A DNA stretch of 49,115 bases, taken from assembly GCA_021780355.1 (NCBI GenBank), contig JAJXYX010000093.1:1-49115 (forward strand). The letters run 5' to 3'. Below are positions 41,125-49,115 of this stretch, piece after piece (positions within the stretch are counted from its first letter, which is position 1; every line of letters starts with the position of its first letter). The notes beneath the pieces were generated by a model. It did no database searches. It worked only from the letters and a program-made list of their open reading frames with translations, and had not been told where the DNA came from. A program made the position numbers and the translations under genes. The DNA is from a bacterium (GTDB taxonomy: Bacteria; Chlamydiota; Chlamydiia; Chlamydiales; SM23-39).

Positions 41125-42359
41125 AAACTTTATTCGCCCGTCTGTTTTTAGAAAATTGGCAAAGAAAACTCATTTCTCTTGTTTTGGCCATTCTTATTTG
41201 GTTCATGATCGAACATTCCATGACGATCACAAAACAAATCGATAGCATTCCCGTCCGGGTGACCCATTTGGCTCAAGAAAAAACCATTGAGGGTATGCAG
41301 TGCAATGGGATCTTAAACAAACGGATCTCGCTTACCATTACAGGAAATAAGACGGCGGTCGAAGAGCTGACAGGCAAAGATTTAGAAGTTGTCATTGATG
41401 CGACCGACAAGCCGGACCAATGGATCGCAGCTATTTGCAAAAAAAATTTAGTCAGCTTGAAACCAGAGTTTGATGTTTCCACCATGATCTCTAAAGTTCA
41501 CCCTTTTGAGATGATCATCAAACAAAGTAAACTGGTCACGGAAAAAATCCCCATCACAATCACCCATCCGATCGGCAAAGCTCCGAAAGGGTATCAGTTC
41601 CTAGATATTTGGCCTTATCAGCTATCCGTCACAGTAAACGGCCCCGAAGAGGCGATTAAAAGGTTAAAAAATCGAGGCCCTATTCTCACGTTCAATTTAA
41701 GCGACATTTCGTCTGCCGAACTAGACACGTTGACAAGCAAAAAAAATAGCAATGCGGGCGATGCCATCAGTTTTTACGTTCCAAACTCTTGGAAAAAAAT
41801 CAACCTCCCCTTTCTATCGGATACGCCTCTTGAAATCGACGATCCCCAGGCAAAAAACCTTCGCATCGACTTTTCGAGACAAGAATTTTTGCCCATCGAG
41901 ATGCCCCTTCCCGTCACCGTTTTTTTTCCCCCTAAATATAGCCACGCCATCAATCCGGAAACCTGCGCCTTAGCATCAAACGACTTCATTGAAACAAGAA
42001 ACGGGATTGAACTGATCACTATCCCCCTCTATGCACAAGGAGTGAGCCGTCTTTTCTTGGAAACCGTCAAGGATATGATCCAAATCGTCATTGTGGCCGC
42101 CCCTAAACAAGAACGGGAAAAACTTCTATGGAACGTGCAATTCATGTATCCCAATGAATTAGAAGACAGGTATGTGGCCAAAGTACTCTCCGAATCGACT
42201 GAAGAGATTAGTGACGTACACCCCCATCTTCGAGAAGATTATTTGCGCAACCGTTTTCGCAGCTATATGACCCGTTTTCGTTTATATACAACTAAACAAA
42301 ATAAACTTTTATTAAACATCGAATTACAAGGCGATTCGATCTCCGTGATCCCAGAATGA
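41121..42359 (+). CDS. cdaR: YbbR-domain protein, CdaA regulator
   Basis: 412 residues from a GTG at 41121 that overlaps the cdaA stop as GTGA, with GGAG about 11 bases upstream. An N-terminal membrane helix (LISLVLAILIWFMIEHSM) is followed by several YbbR domains (PVRVTHLAQEKTIEGM; VTVNGPEEAIKRLK) facing outward. In other bacteria YbbR proteins bind and regulate the diadenylate cyclase. The gene order cdaA-ybbR is the standard one. Repeats after about residue 240 are more diverged and harder to assign. Confidence 0.9.
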   Translation: MKTLFARLFLENWQRKLISLVLAILIWFMIEHSMTITKQIDSIPVRVTHLAQEKTIEGMQCNGILNKRISLTITGNKTAVEELTGKDLEVVIDATDKPDQWIAAICKKNLVSLKPEFDVSTMISKVHPFEMIIKQSKLVTEKIPITITHPIGKAPKGYQFLDIWPYQLSVTVNGPEEAIKRLKNRGPILTFNLSDISSAELDTLTSKKNSNAGDAISFYVPNSWKKINLPFLSDTPLEIDDPQAKNLRIDFSRQEFLPIEMPLPVTVFFPPKYSHAINPETCALASNDFIETRNGIELITIPLYAQGVSRLFLETVKDMIQIVIVAAPKQEREKLLWNVQFMYPNELEDRYVAKVLSESTEEISDVHPHLREDYLRNRFRSYMTRFRLYTTKQNKLLLNIELQGDSISVIPE

Positions 42360-43486
42360 AGCATGTCGTTTTATTAAAATCGCGTGCAGCTAATTTTGGC
42401 GGTCTTGAAAAATCGGCCGGACGCATCGCTTCAGCGTTTGTGGAAAAAGGGGCCAAAGTCACGATTCTTACGACAGGAGACGCGCCCAAAAACACCCCTT
42501 CTATTGCCTTTCATGCTATTAAAACTTCTTCATGGCCCTCATTTCTGCGGATGGAACAATTTGATCGATTCACAAAAAGCTGGCTCAAAGAACATCCAGC
42601 AGATCTCGTCTTCGGCATGGATCGCAACCGGGAGCAAACCCATATTCGAGCTGGCAACGGCGTACACGACGCCTTTTTACAAAGTCGCGAACTCACGGAA
42701 GGCAAGTGGAAAAGGATCTCTTGTCTTTTCAATCCGATGCACCGGAAAATTCTCGAACTTGAACGGCACGCTTTTGAACATCCTGAGCTAAAAAAACTTT
42801 TCACCAATTCTCATATGGTCCGACGCCAAATTTTAGAGCGCTATAAAACAGATCCAGCTAAAATAGAGGTCATTCACAATGGAGTGGAGTGGCGCGAAAT
42901 GCAAATAGATTTTGCCAATTGGACCGTGATGAAGCAAGAAACCCTTAAACGGTTTCATCTGCCCACCGATGTATTTCATTTTCTTTTTATAGGCAGCGGC
43001 TATTTAAGAAAAGGACTCCATCAACTGCTGGCTGGACTGGCTCGCTTGCCCACTCGGGATTTTCATCTCTCCGTGATTGGCAAGGACAATAAAATGGCAG
43101 AATACATCGCTAAAGTAAAAGAGCTGGGACTTGCCAATCGCGTTCGATTTTTTGGCCCCCAATCAGATATTCGACCGTTTTATCAATTTGCCGATGTGCT
43201 TGCCATCCCGTCTTTCTACGATCCTTTTGCGAATGTCACTGTCGAAGCACTCGCCATGGGGCTCTTTGTCATTTCTTCTCGCTATAATGGCGGCTCTGAA
43301 ATTCTCACCTCGGAAAATGGACTGATCATCGAGGATTTGATGAAGAGCGAGAGCGTAAGTTCAGCTCTTCAAGAAGGATTAAAACACCCCAAAACAACCG
43401 CCAGCGCTCAAGCGTCACGAGACAGCGTCAAACATCTCGATTTTTCTTTGCAAATGAATGCATTCATGCAGGCGTGCCTTGAATAA
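42356..43486 (+). CDS. GT4 glycosyltransferase (WaaG-like)
   Basis: 376 residues. The N-terminal domain starts KHVVLLKSRAANFGGLEKSAGRIASAF, the acceptor-side Rossmann fold, and the C-terminal domain contains FHFLFIGSGYLRKGLHQLLAGLA, RVRFFGPQSDIRPFYQFADVLAIPS, and the EX7E-like FANVTVEALAMGLFVIS region. It resembles LPS heptose glucosyltransferase WaaG and relatives. It overlaps cdaR by ATGA and htrB by up to 29 bp. In my recollection the gene does not occur between ybbR and htrB in pathogenic Chlamydia, so it may be an environmental-lineage gene retained here or an insertion. Likely role: extending the LPS core in step with lipid A acylation by the next gene. Confidence 0.88.
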   Translation: MKHVVLLKSRAANFGGLEKSAGRIASAFVEKGAKVTILTTGDAPKNTPSIAFHAIKTSSWPSFLRMEQFDRFTKSWLKEHPADLVFGMDRNREQTHIRAGNGVHDAFLQSRELTEGKWKRISCLFNPMHRKILELERHAFEHPELKKLFTNSHMVRRQILERYKTDPAKIEVIHNGVEWREMQIDFANWTVMKQETLKRFHLPTDVFHFLFIGSGYLRKGLHQLLAGLARLPTRDFHLSVIGKDNKMAEYIAKVKELGLANRVRFFGPQSDIRPFYQFADVLAIPSFYDPFANVTVEALAMGLFVISSRYNGGSEILTSENGLIIEDLMKSESVSSALQEGLKHPKTTASAQASRDSVKHLDFSLQMNAFMQACLE

Positions 43487-44774
43487 GGAAAAACTGAATT
43501 ATCTTTTTCTTCGCGCCATCACCTATCCATTTAGCTGGCTCTCCTACTCTTGTCTCCATGCAATCGGACGCGGGATGGGGACGATTTGCTATTACTTCAT
43601 GACCGAATACAGAAAAAGGGCGCTGAGCAACCTCTCTTTAGCCAAAGATTTGGCCCTAACTCCCAAAGAACTCATTCAAACGGCTAAAAAATCGTTTCAA
43701 AATCTTGCGATCAATTGTTTGGAATATGCTAAATTAGCCCGGGAAAAAGATTTTTCCCGCATCATTCACTGTGAAAATCCTGAGATAGCAAACGCACTTT
43801 ATCAAAAGGGGCAGGGAATTATTTTTTTCTGCGGCCATCAGTCGAATTGGGAAGTATTATTTTTGGATGGCACGTCCCGCATGCAAGGAATCGCCATCGG
43901 CAAGCCGATTAAAAACAAACTGCTTTATCAATGGATTTTGTCCATTCGAGAAAAAAATGGCGGCACAATCATCGCCCCTCGCAACGCTGTGAGAGAAGGT
44001 CTTAGGGCTCTGCGCAAAGGCGTTTTTATGGGAATCGTTGGAGATCAGGGGATGCCCGATAGCGGCTATGCTTTTCCTTTTTTAGGTAGAAGGGCTTGGA
44101 CTTCTACAGCTCCGGCGCTTTTGGCCTATAAAACGCAATGCCCCCTTATTTTTGCAGCAACAAGACGAGTAAAAGGCGGCTATCGAATCCATTATTCTGA
44201 TCCCATTTGGCCCGATATCACAAAACCTGCAGAACTAGAAGTTGTGCGCATGATGAATGAACTTCTGACATTGCTTCAAGAGAGCATCAAAGACTCTCCT
44301 GGAGAGTGGCTCTGGCAGCACAACCGCTGGAAACAGCAAACGCCTCAAATCCTCTACAAAAGATTTCGGCAAGACTGCATTTGTCTCATTTTGCCTGAAG
44401 ATCCCCATGAATTCGAAATGTTCCGCCAGCATCTGCCGACTCTTAAAATGATCTACCCCCTTGTTTTTTTCTCTATTTTTGTTCCGAGGCGTTACAAATC
44501 GGCTTCTCTCATTGAAGCAGATGAAATCATTTATTACGATTCTCTAGAAGAGACTCTGCAAAAAGACTACCGATTTAAACTCGTCTTTAATTTCAGCCAA
44601 GATCCGCGCATCGCAAAACATTACAAAAGACTAAGCGCATTCGAAGTTATTGACGCTCAAACACTTAAAAGTCTAGCAACCCCTCATCTACCAGAGTCGA
44701 TGCAGTCCGACTGGTCTGAAATTTTCAAACGGGCTCTTTGCCGTCCAGGCTCTTTATGGACAAAAATTTCGTAG
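43458..44774 (+). CDS. htrB: Lipid A acyltransferase, LpxL/HtrB family, extended C-terminus
   Basis: 438 residues. An N-terminal hydrophobic segment is followed by the LABLAT acyltransferase core: QGIIFFCGHQSNWEVLFLDG (HX4E active-site motif), then IAPRNAVREGLRALRKGVFMGIVGDQGMP and GEWLWQHNRWKQ. It adds a secondary acyl chain to lipid A at the inner membrane. The core ends near residue 295. A further 140 residues (CICLILPEDPHEFEMF... to the end) have no counterpart in E. coli LpxL. The start is uncertain: ATG 43458 overlaps the previous gene, while TTG 43479 is a close alternative. Confidence 0.88.
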   Translation: MHSCRRALNKEKLNYLFLRAITYPFSWLSYSCLHAIGRGMGTICYYFMTEYRKRALSNLSLAKDLALTPKELIQTAKKSFQNLAINCLEYAKLAREKDFSRIIHCENPEIANALYQKGQGIIFFCGHQSNWEVLFLDGTSRMQGIAIGKPIKNKLLYQWILSIREKNGGTIIAPRNAVREGLRALRKGVFMGIVGDQGMPDSGYAFPFLGRRAWTSTAPALLAYKTQCPLIFAATRRVKGGYRIHYSDPIWPDITKPAELEVVRMMNELLTLLQESIKDSPGEWLWQHNRWKQQTPQILYKRFRQDCICLILPEDPHEFEMFRQHLPTLKMIYPLVFFSIFVPRRYKSASLIEADEIIYYDSLEETLQKDYRFKLVFNFSQDPRIAKHYKRLSAFEVIDAQTLKSLATPHLPESMQSDWSEIFKRALCRPGSLWTKIS

Positions 44775-44782
44775 GAGATCTT

Positions 44783-45481
44783 ATGCCTTTTGATCGATTT
44801 TACCTTCCCTCTCCTTTCGATGACAACGAGTCAGTTTCTATTGAAGGAGCCGAGCTGCATCATCTCGCCCACGTCATGCGTGTAAAAGTGGGAGAAGAAG
44901 TAGAGCTCATCAATGGCAAAGGAACTTTGGCTAAGGCCAAGCTCATCAGCCTCGAAAAAAAAAGAGCCCTTTTGTCTCTTGAAAACGTCACAAAAACAAA
45001 AGCTTCGCCCCCTCAAATCCTCCTCGGCATTCCCCTTTTGCGTCCCTCTAAACTCGAATGGATCGTAGAAAAAGGGACAGAACTTGGCGTCGATTCTTTT
45101 CTTTTCTATCCCTCCGAGCTAGGAGAAAAAAAAGGGCTTACCGCCCACCAACTCGAACGGCTCGAATCGCTTGCCATTTCCGCTATGAAACAATCTGGAC
45201 GCCTCTTTTTACCCCATGTAGAAATCCTTGCCCATTTTCAAGATCTCTTTAAAAAAGAATGCTCTTTTCTCTACGGAGACACGAGACCTTCCGCTGTCCC
45301 GTTCGAGCACATTTCATTTCCCGCTCTATTTATCTCCGGACCCGAATCGGGGTTTTCAAAAAAAGAATACATTCTTCTTGAGCAGCATGGACAAGGCGTA
45401 CAGCTCAATCCATCTATTCTTCGCGCAGAAACCGCTCCTATTACAGCGGCCAGTCTTTTAGGCTGGAAAAAATTACTTTAG
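44783..45481 (+). CDS. rsmE: 16S rRNA m3U1498 methyltransferase
   Basis: 232 residues from ATG 44783, with the strong ribosome site TAGGAG. The N-terminal PUA-like part ends around 70 (AELHHLAHVMRVKVGEEVELINGKG). The SPOUT methyltransferase part contains LLRPSKLEWIVEKGTELGVDSF, SGRLFLP and FISGPESGFSKKEY, then LRAETAPITAASLLGWKKL with the conserved LR.ETA. It methylates U1498 of 16S rRNA. It lies close behind htrB and is likely cotranscribed. Confidence 0.95.
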   Translation: MPFDRFYLPSPFDDNESVSIEGAELHHLAHVMRVKVGEEVELINGKGTLAKAKLISLEKKRALLSLENVTKTKASPPQILLGIPLLRPSKLEWIVEKGTELGVDSFLFYPSELGEKKGLTAHQLERLESLAISAMKQSGRLFLPHVEILAHFQDLFKKECSFLYGDTRPSAVPFEHISFPALFISGPESGFSKKEYILLEQHGQGVQLNPSILRAETAPITAASLLGWKKLL

Positions 45482-45542
45482 ATTCACTTAAACAACAAAC
45501 GTAATTATAATATATGGCAAAATCATCAAAAAAGGGATGTTT

Positions 45543-46463
45543 ATGCCAGTTGAATTAATTTCACTTTATAGCCAAAAAATTACTACAAAGCAATTGAATT
45601 ACTGCAGAACGGCCCTAAAATCCCGACTATCCCTGGAACAAACCAGCCTTGTCCATGAAAAAATTAAATCACTAGAAGCCCATTGCCAACAATTTAGAAA
45701 GCTCCATATCCAATGGAAAGCCCTCAACTGCTGCGTTAACCAAAAAATGAAACATCTTTCTTCTCAAAAGAATAGACCTCCCCATAGGTTATCAAGCCAT
45801 GAGTCGGAAGAACCCTCTTCTACCTTCATTCCTTATGCAGGCTTAAGCTTAGGTACGCTGACAGGTTTGCTCGCGCGGACAGGCAATTGCAGGTCTTTAG
45901 ATTTTAAAAACAAAGATCTAGCCAAAAAAGTCTTTGAAGAGTTTCCTCTTCTGCAAACAGTCAATTTTTGGAAACAAATGGAAATTAAACATTTCTCTTT
46001 AGCCATCCCCCTTCTACCATTGGCAGCCCAAGTCATTGGAAATACGGTAAAAGGCCCCAAAGATCAAAAAATTACTCAAAGGTTTAAAACGGCTCTTAGC
46101 ACCTGCGCTACCGCCGAACAAAGAGCTTATCTGCTGGCAGCTATTATGGGCATGATTGGGGTTGCCTGCTATCCGAAAGAGTGGGCGGATAAATATTTTG
46201 ACCCTTCTGGCCATATCATGTTAAAAACAATTTTAACAACTCTAACAGCCAAAACTCTTTCAGGCGTTCTTGCAAATGCGCAAAATCGAGCCCTGATTCT
46301 AGGTTCCAGCGCTCTCTACGCAATCACTGATGCAGTCCTTATCCATACGACAGTCAGCGTGTGCCATTCAGTGCCTGAACTAGTTGTTGGATTTGCCGCA
46401 GCTTGGAGCATCTCTGCTCTAGCTCAAAAAGCTATCCAGAAACTACGCTCAGTAAAGCTGTAA
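45543..46463 (+). CDS. Hypothetical protein with hydrophobic C-terminal half
   Basis: 306 residues from ATG 45543 (AAAGGG six bases before). The N-terminal 80 residues are helical and charged, perhaps a coiled coil (LVHEKIKSLEAHCQQFRKLHIQ). Residues 95-300 contain several hydrophobic segments (LSLGTLTGLLA; FSLAIPLLPLAAQVIG; AYLLAAIMGMIGVA; ELVVGFAAAWSISALA), giving a protein with two to four membrane passages. This layout, a coiled coil and bilobed hydrophobic stretches, recalls chlamydial Inc proteins, but the evidence is not specific. Not recognised. Its 3' end overlaps the reductase gene by 32 bp. Confidence 0.72.
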   Translation: MPVELISLYSQKITTKQLNYCRTALKSRLSLEQTSLVHEKIKSLEAHCQQFRKLHIQWKALNCCVNQKMKHLSSQKNRPPHRLSSHESEEPSSTFIPYAGLSLGTLTGLLARTGNCRSLDFKNKDLAKKVFEEFPLLQTVNFWKQMEIKHFSLAIPLLPLAAQVIGNTVKGPKDQKITQRFKTALSTCATAEQRAYLLAAIMGMIGVACYPKEWADKYFDPSGHIMLKTILTTLTAKTLSGVLANAQNRALILGSSALYAITDAVLIHTTVSVCHSVPELVVGFAAAWSISALAQKAIQKLRSVKL

Positions 46464-46986
46464 GAAGTTCTCGGATTTTTTGACGAACGGTGGGATCGGT
46501 TAGCTGGCCGCTCTCATCGAATTTGTTTTGCGCCTGCGATACCATGATCTCAGGCCGGTTGAGAGGCTGCATATTGACGCCGACAAAGATTTGGCGCAAA
46601 TGGTACTGCGCTCTTGCCGTTCCTAATAGCCCCATGGTTGCCCCCATAATAGCTACGGGCTTTCCCTCCCAAGAATTATCTCCATAAGGCCTCGACCCCC
46701 AATCGATCGCATTTTTTAACACGCCCGGCACTGAATAGTTATACTCTGGCGTGGCAATCAAAATCGCATCCGCCTCTCGCACTTTTTTCTTAAAGTCGAC
46801 TACGGAGGCGACAAGATGATTTTCTTCATCTTGGTTATAAAGAGGGAGAGAAGAAAGATCGATCACATCCAAATGGCCATGGGCCGACATCTCTTCTAAA
46901 GCTGCTTGCAATAAACCTCGGTTATAAGAAGTTTTGCGTAAACTTCCTGCAAACCCCACAATTTTTACCTGTTTTTTCATCGCCAC
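46432..46986 (-). CDS. NADPH-dependent FMN reductase (ChrR/azoreductase-like)
   Basis: 184 residues of flavodoxin-like fold. The phosphate-binding loop is GFAGSLRKTSYNRGLLQ, and the isoalloxazine loops are ATPEYNYSVPGVLKNAIDWGSRP and GATMGLLGTARAQYHLRQIF. It reduces FMN-linked substrates such as quinones, azo compounds or chromate and may protect against oxidative stress. It lies 8 bp after pyk and may be cotranscribed with it. Confidence 0.92.
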   Translation of the reverse strand: MAMKKQVKIVGFAGSLRKTSYNRGLLQAALEEMSAHGHLDVIDLSSLPLYNQDEENHLVASVVDFKKKVREADAILIATPEYNYSVPGVLKNAIDWGSRPYGDNSWEGKPVAIMGATMGLLGTARAQYHLRQIFVGVNMQPLNRPEIMVSQAQNKFDESGQLTDPTVRQKIRELLTALLSVVSG

Positions 46987-46994
46987 ATCCTCTT

Positions 46995-48776
46995 TTACAT
47001 CGATAAGATTTTACATGAAGGAGCCTCTTCCGATCCCCGATAAATAATGCCTCTTTTGGGATCGAGAGTCACTTCCTCATCTTCCTTAAGAACGGCCATT
47101 GCGCCATCTGCCCTTGTCATCACAGATAAATCAAATGTTTTCGCAAGCAAAGCTGCGTATTTTTCCGAGGAGATATCTCCCATATAATTTTGCAAAATAA
47201 CGCCAGACGCATGTTTAAGTAAAGGCAAGAATGAATCGTCGCAGTGGGGAATCACAACCAGCCTTCCCGCCAATTGCTCCGGGGTTCGCAACTGAGAAGA
47301 GAGAACGATCGACACTTTTGCTGACACTTTAGCGCCGGTTCCTTTATGCCCCCGCACCAAGATCTCTCCAACATTTTCTACCATCATCATATTCGTCGAT
47401 CCTTTCTTTCCAAAAGGAACGCCCGCTGTCACAACGACGACATCTCCAAAGGCAATGATATGCTCAGAAAGCGCATAAGAGCTCACGGCAGCGAAAGCCT
47501 CCTTGGCGTTTTTGCATTCATCCGAAAAAACAGGAACCACGCCCCAGTTAAAAGCCAATTGATGATAATTTCTCTCCCTCGTCGTCAACGCCACAATCGG
47601 CATTTCTGGCCGGAGCCTCGAGACAAGCCTTGCCGTAGCGCCCGACGAAGTAAAAGCAAAAATCGCTTTGCCATTGGCGCTATAGGCTGTTTTAACCGCG
47701 GCTAATGCCACTGAAGAGGAGATATCGTGATAATCTTTTTTCGAGTGTTCTTCGAAAAAGGTTCGGTAATTAAAATCGGCTTCCGCTTCGCGGATGATCG
47801 AGCTCATTCTCTTCACGGTTTCAATCGGATATTTTCCCACCGCAGTTTCGCCAGAAAGCATCACAGCAGACGTAGCATCGTAAATCGCATTGGCCACATC
47901 AGAAACTTCCGCTCTCGTCGGCCGAGGGTTGGAAATCATCGACTCGAGCATCTGTGTTGCGGTCACGACAGGCTTACAGGCTAAATAGCATTTGCGGATC
48001 ATCATCTTTTGCAATTTGGGCACTAAAGCCAAATCCACCTCGACGCCCAAATCCCCCCTTGCGATCATGATCCCATCGGCCGCCTGCACTATGCTGTCAA
48101 AATTTTCAACGCCCTCCGCGTTTTCAATTTTGGCGATAATAAAAATATCTGTCTTTCCCTCTTTCGCCAAAAACTCCTTAATTGAAAGGACGTGATGGGA
48201 AGAGCGAATAAAAGACGCCGCTACGTAATCGACTTCATGCTCGCAGCCAAAGCGCAGATCAAGCATATCCTGAGGCGTCATCGCTGGCAGATCAATAACA
48301 GCGCCCGGTACATTAATCCCTTTATTGCTCTTCAACGTCCCGCTATTTTGGATTTCCACTTCGATCTCATGCGGCCCTTTCCCCACCACCTCAGAGGAAA
48401 TGTACCCATCATCGAACAAAATCTTCATCCCCAAAGATACTTGCGAAAACGCCTCAAAAGGATGGACCGCAAGCTGCCCCTCTCCCCCGCTCTTTTCCAC
48501 CAGCTTCAATCGATCACCCGCTTGCAGCATGAGCACATCGCCAGGAATCTTTCCTACCCGCAGCTCCGGCCCCTTTGTATCCAGCATAATCGCAAGCGGC
48601 CTTTTCGCCGTCGCTCTCGCCTTCTTCAAAAGCTCAATCGTCCTCCGGTGCTCCTCATGCGTCCCATGACTAAAATTCAACCTGGCCACATTCATCCCGG
48701 CCTCAATCAACGCCAGCATCTTGTCCAACGTCGCCACAGCAGGGCCTATCGTGCATACTATCTTTGTCCGATTCAT
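46995..48776 (-). CDS. pyk: Pyruvate kinase with extra C-terminal domain
   Basis: 593 residues, about 120 more than E. coli enzymes. ATG 48776 aligns with the conserved MNRTKIVCTIGPA; ATG 48794 is an alternative. Core motifs: FSHGTHEEH, MLDTKGPELRVG, ENAEGVENFDSIVQAADGIMIARGDLGVEV, TQMLESM, PTRAEVSDVANAIYDATSAVMLSGETAVGKYPIE. The C-terminal extra domain (GRLVVIPHCDDSFLPLLKHASGVILQ..., TRADGAMAVLKEDEEVTLDPKRGIIYRG) resembles the PEP-utilizing mobile domain that Bacillus-type pyruvate kinases carry. Its 5' part (48541-48720) is C-rich on the plus strand, next to a family B remnant. Confidence 0.95.
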   Translation of the reverse strand: MNRTKIVCTIGPAVATLDKMLALIEAGMNVARLNFSHGTHEEHRRTIELLKKARATAKRPLAIMLDTKGPELRVGKIPGDVLMLQAGDRLKLVEKSGGEGQLAVHPFEAFSQVSLGMKILFDDGYISSEVVGKGPHEIEVEIQNSGTLKSNKGINVPGAVIDLPAMTPQDMLDLRFGCEHEVDYVAASFIRSSHHVLSIKEFLAKEGKTDIFIIAKIENAEGVENFDSIVQAADGIMIARGDLGVEVDLALVPKLQKMMIRKCYLACKPVVTATQMLESMISNPRPTRAEVSDVANAIYDATSAVMLSGETAVGKYPIETVKRMSSIIREAEADFNYRTFFEEHSKKDYHDISSSVALAAVKTAYSANGKAIFAFTSSGATARLVSRLRPEMPIVALTTRERNYHQLAFNWGVVPVFSDECKNAKEAFAAVSSYALSEHIIAFGDVVVVTAGVPFGKKGSTNMMMVENVGEILVRGHKGTGAKVSAKVSIVLSSQLRTPEQLAGRLVVIPHCDDSFLPLLKHASGVILQNYMGDISSEKYAALLAKTFDLSVMTRADGAMAVLKEDEEVTLDPKRGIIYRGSEEAPSCKILSM

Positions 48777-48794
48777 CGCTTCTTCTCTCGTCAT

Positions 48795-48974
48795 CTCTAA
48801 ACTGAATTATTCCAGAAACGAGAGTTTATCCCCAAAATGATTCCGAGCTTCCTTGGGGCTTCGCCCCACTATAGTTTATAGTTTTCTTCGACTTTTCAGT
48901 TTCTTTGGATTTAAGTCCCTATCGCCTTCCAACGCTTCGCGTTTCCAGTTGATCACTTGCGTTTGATGTGACAA
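48795..48974. other. Non-coding gap with a family B end remnant
   Basis: At 48855-48867 the hairpin GGGGCTTCGCCCC matches the outer tip of the family B palindromes; the rest of such an element is absent. The pyk promoter should lie in the left part. From 48870 to 48974 I see only AT-rich sequence with no clear feature. Confidence 0.5.
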
Positions 48975-49115
48975 GTGAAATTTTCTTTAAAAGGAAAAAT
49001 AACAGAATGGGAGAATTACAAAATTTTATCCCAAAAACATAACCTTTCGACAATCTTCGTTCAGCAGGTAAAAAATTTAAGAGAATCAATGAATGCAATA
49101 GGTCTTACTGATAAA
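48975..49115 (+). CDS. Possible start of a gene running off the window
   Basis: A frame opens with GTG at 48975 after an in-frame stop and stays open for 47 codons to the window end (VKFSLKGKITEWENYKILSQ...). Its codon use resembles that of the neighbouring genes and the residues look helical. There is no convincing ribosome site, and the length is too short to exclude chance. Not recognised. Confidence 0.3.
   Translation, partial: MKFSLKGKITEWENYKILSQKHNLSTIFVQQVKNLRESMNAIGLTDK

Noticed and set aside
48855-48867. Hairpin as a pyk-region intrinsic terminator
   Set aside because: No U-run follows on either strand and it matches the family B tips.

Overview
The window comes from a chromosome of the phylum Chlamydiae, most likely an environmental (Waddlia/Parachlamydia/Simkania-like) lineage. 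The strongest pointer is the block from cydB to htrB (37.8-44.8 kb), which keeps the gene order I recall from Chlamydia trachomatis (htrB, ybbR, cdaA/ybbP, cydA, cydB). Other pointers are the moderate G+C, compact genes with ATGA overlaps, an OppA lipoprotein, a PiT phosphate carrier and several eukaryote-like proteins (HECT, MORN, kinase-like). No taxonomic search was possible, so this assignment is an inference.

Layout. 0-1.7 kb: an IS481-type transposase broken by one in-frame stop, then a palindromic miniature element. 1.7-11.1 kb: a 707-residue unknown, an MFS carrier, two small membrane proteins, OppA, two secreted unknowns, a membrane-anchored lipase-like hydrolase and manA. 11.3-14.7 kb: an operon of four exported proteins with protein-kinase-like motifs. 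14.8-21.2 kb: a pair of tandem unknown paralogues, a GT28-like glycosyltransferase, a DUF1761 protein, a degenerate M48 protease, an exported cyclophilin and a MORN-repeat protein. 21.4-26.0 kb: a PiT carrier, tRNA-Ser, and the classical order thrS-like, infC, rpmI, rplT, pheS, with tRNA-Val just upstream. The thrS position is held by a degenerate ThrRS-like protein without a normal start codon. 26.1-33.6 kb: a DUF4143-type ATPase behind a two-site palindromic operator, an rRNA-methylase-family protein, folC, a PHP phosphoesterase, murB, nusB, a DEDD exonuclease and a second GT28-like protein. 33.9-37.8 kb: three same-strand genes for a HECT-type ubiquitin ligase, a permuted papain-fold cysteine hydrolase candidate and a LicD-family transferase. 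37.8-48.8 kb: cytochrome bd, c-di-AMP synthesis (cdaA, ybbR), a GT4 glycosyltransferase, htrB, rsmE, a membrane unknown, an FMN reductase and pyruvate kinase.

Two families of non-coding palindromic elements are scattered between genes. Family A has about 165-bp copies bounded by TATACCGTT inverted repeats, with three copies plus fragments. Family B has about 150-bp giant palindromes, with two copies plus a remnant. At both complete family B elements the plus strand switches abruptly from C-rich on the left to G-rich on the right, whatever the direction of transcription. I consider this the least expected structural signal here. The most interesting protein-level signals are the HECT/cysteine-hydrolase/LicD cluster, the four-gene kinase-like array and the ThrRS-like pseudoenzyme.
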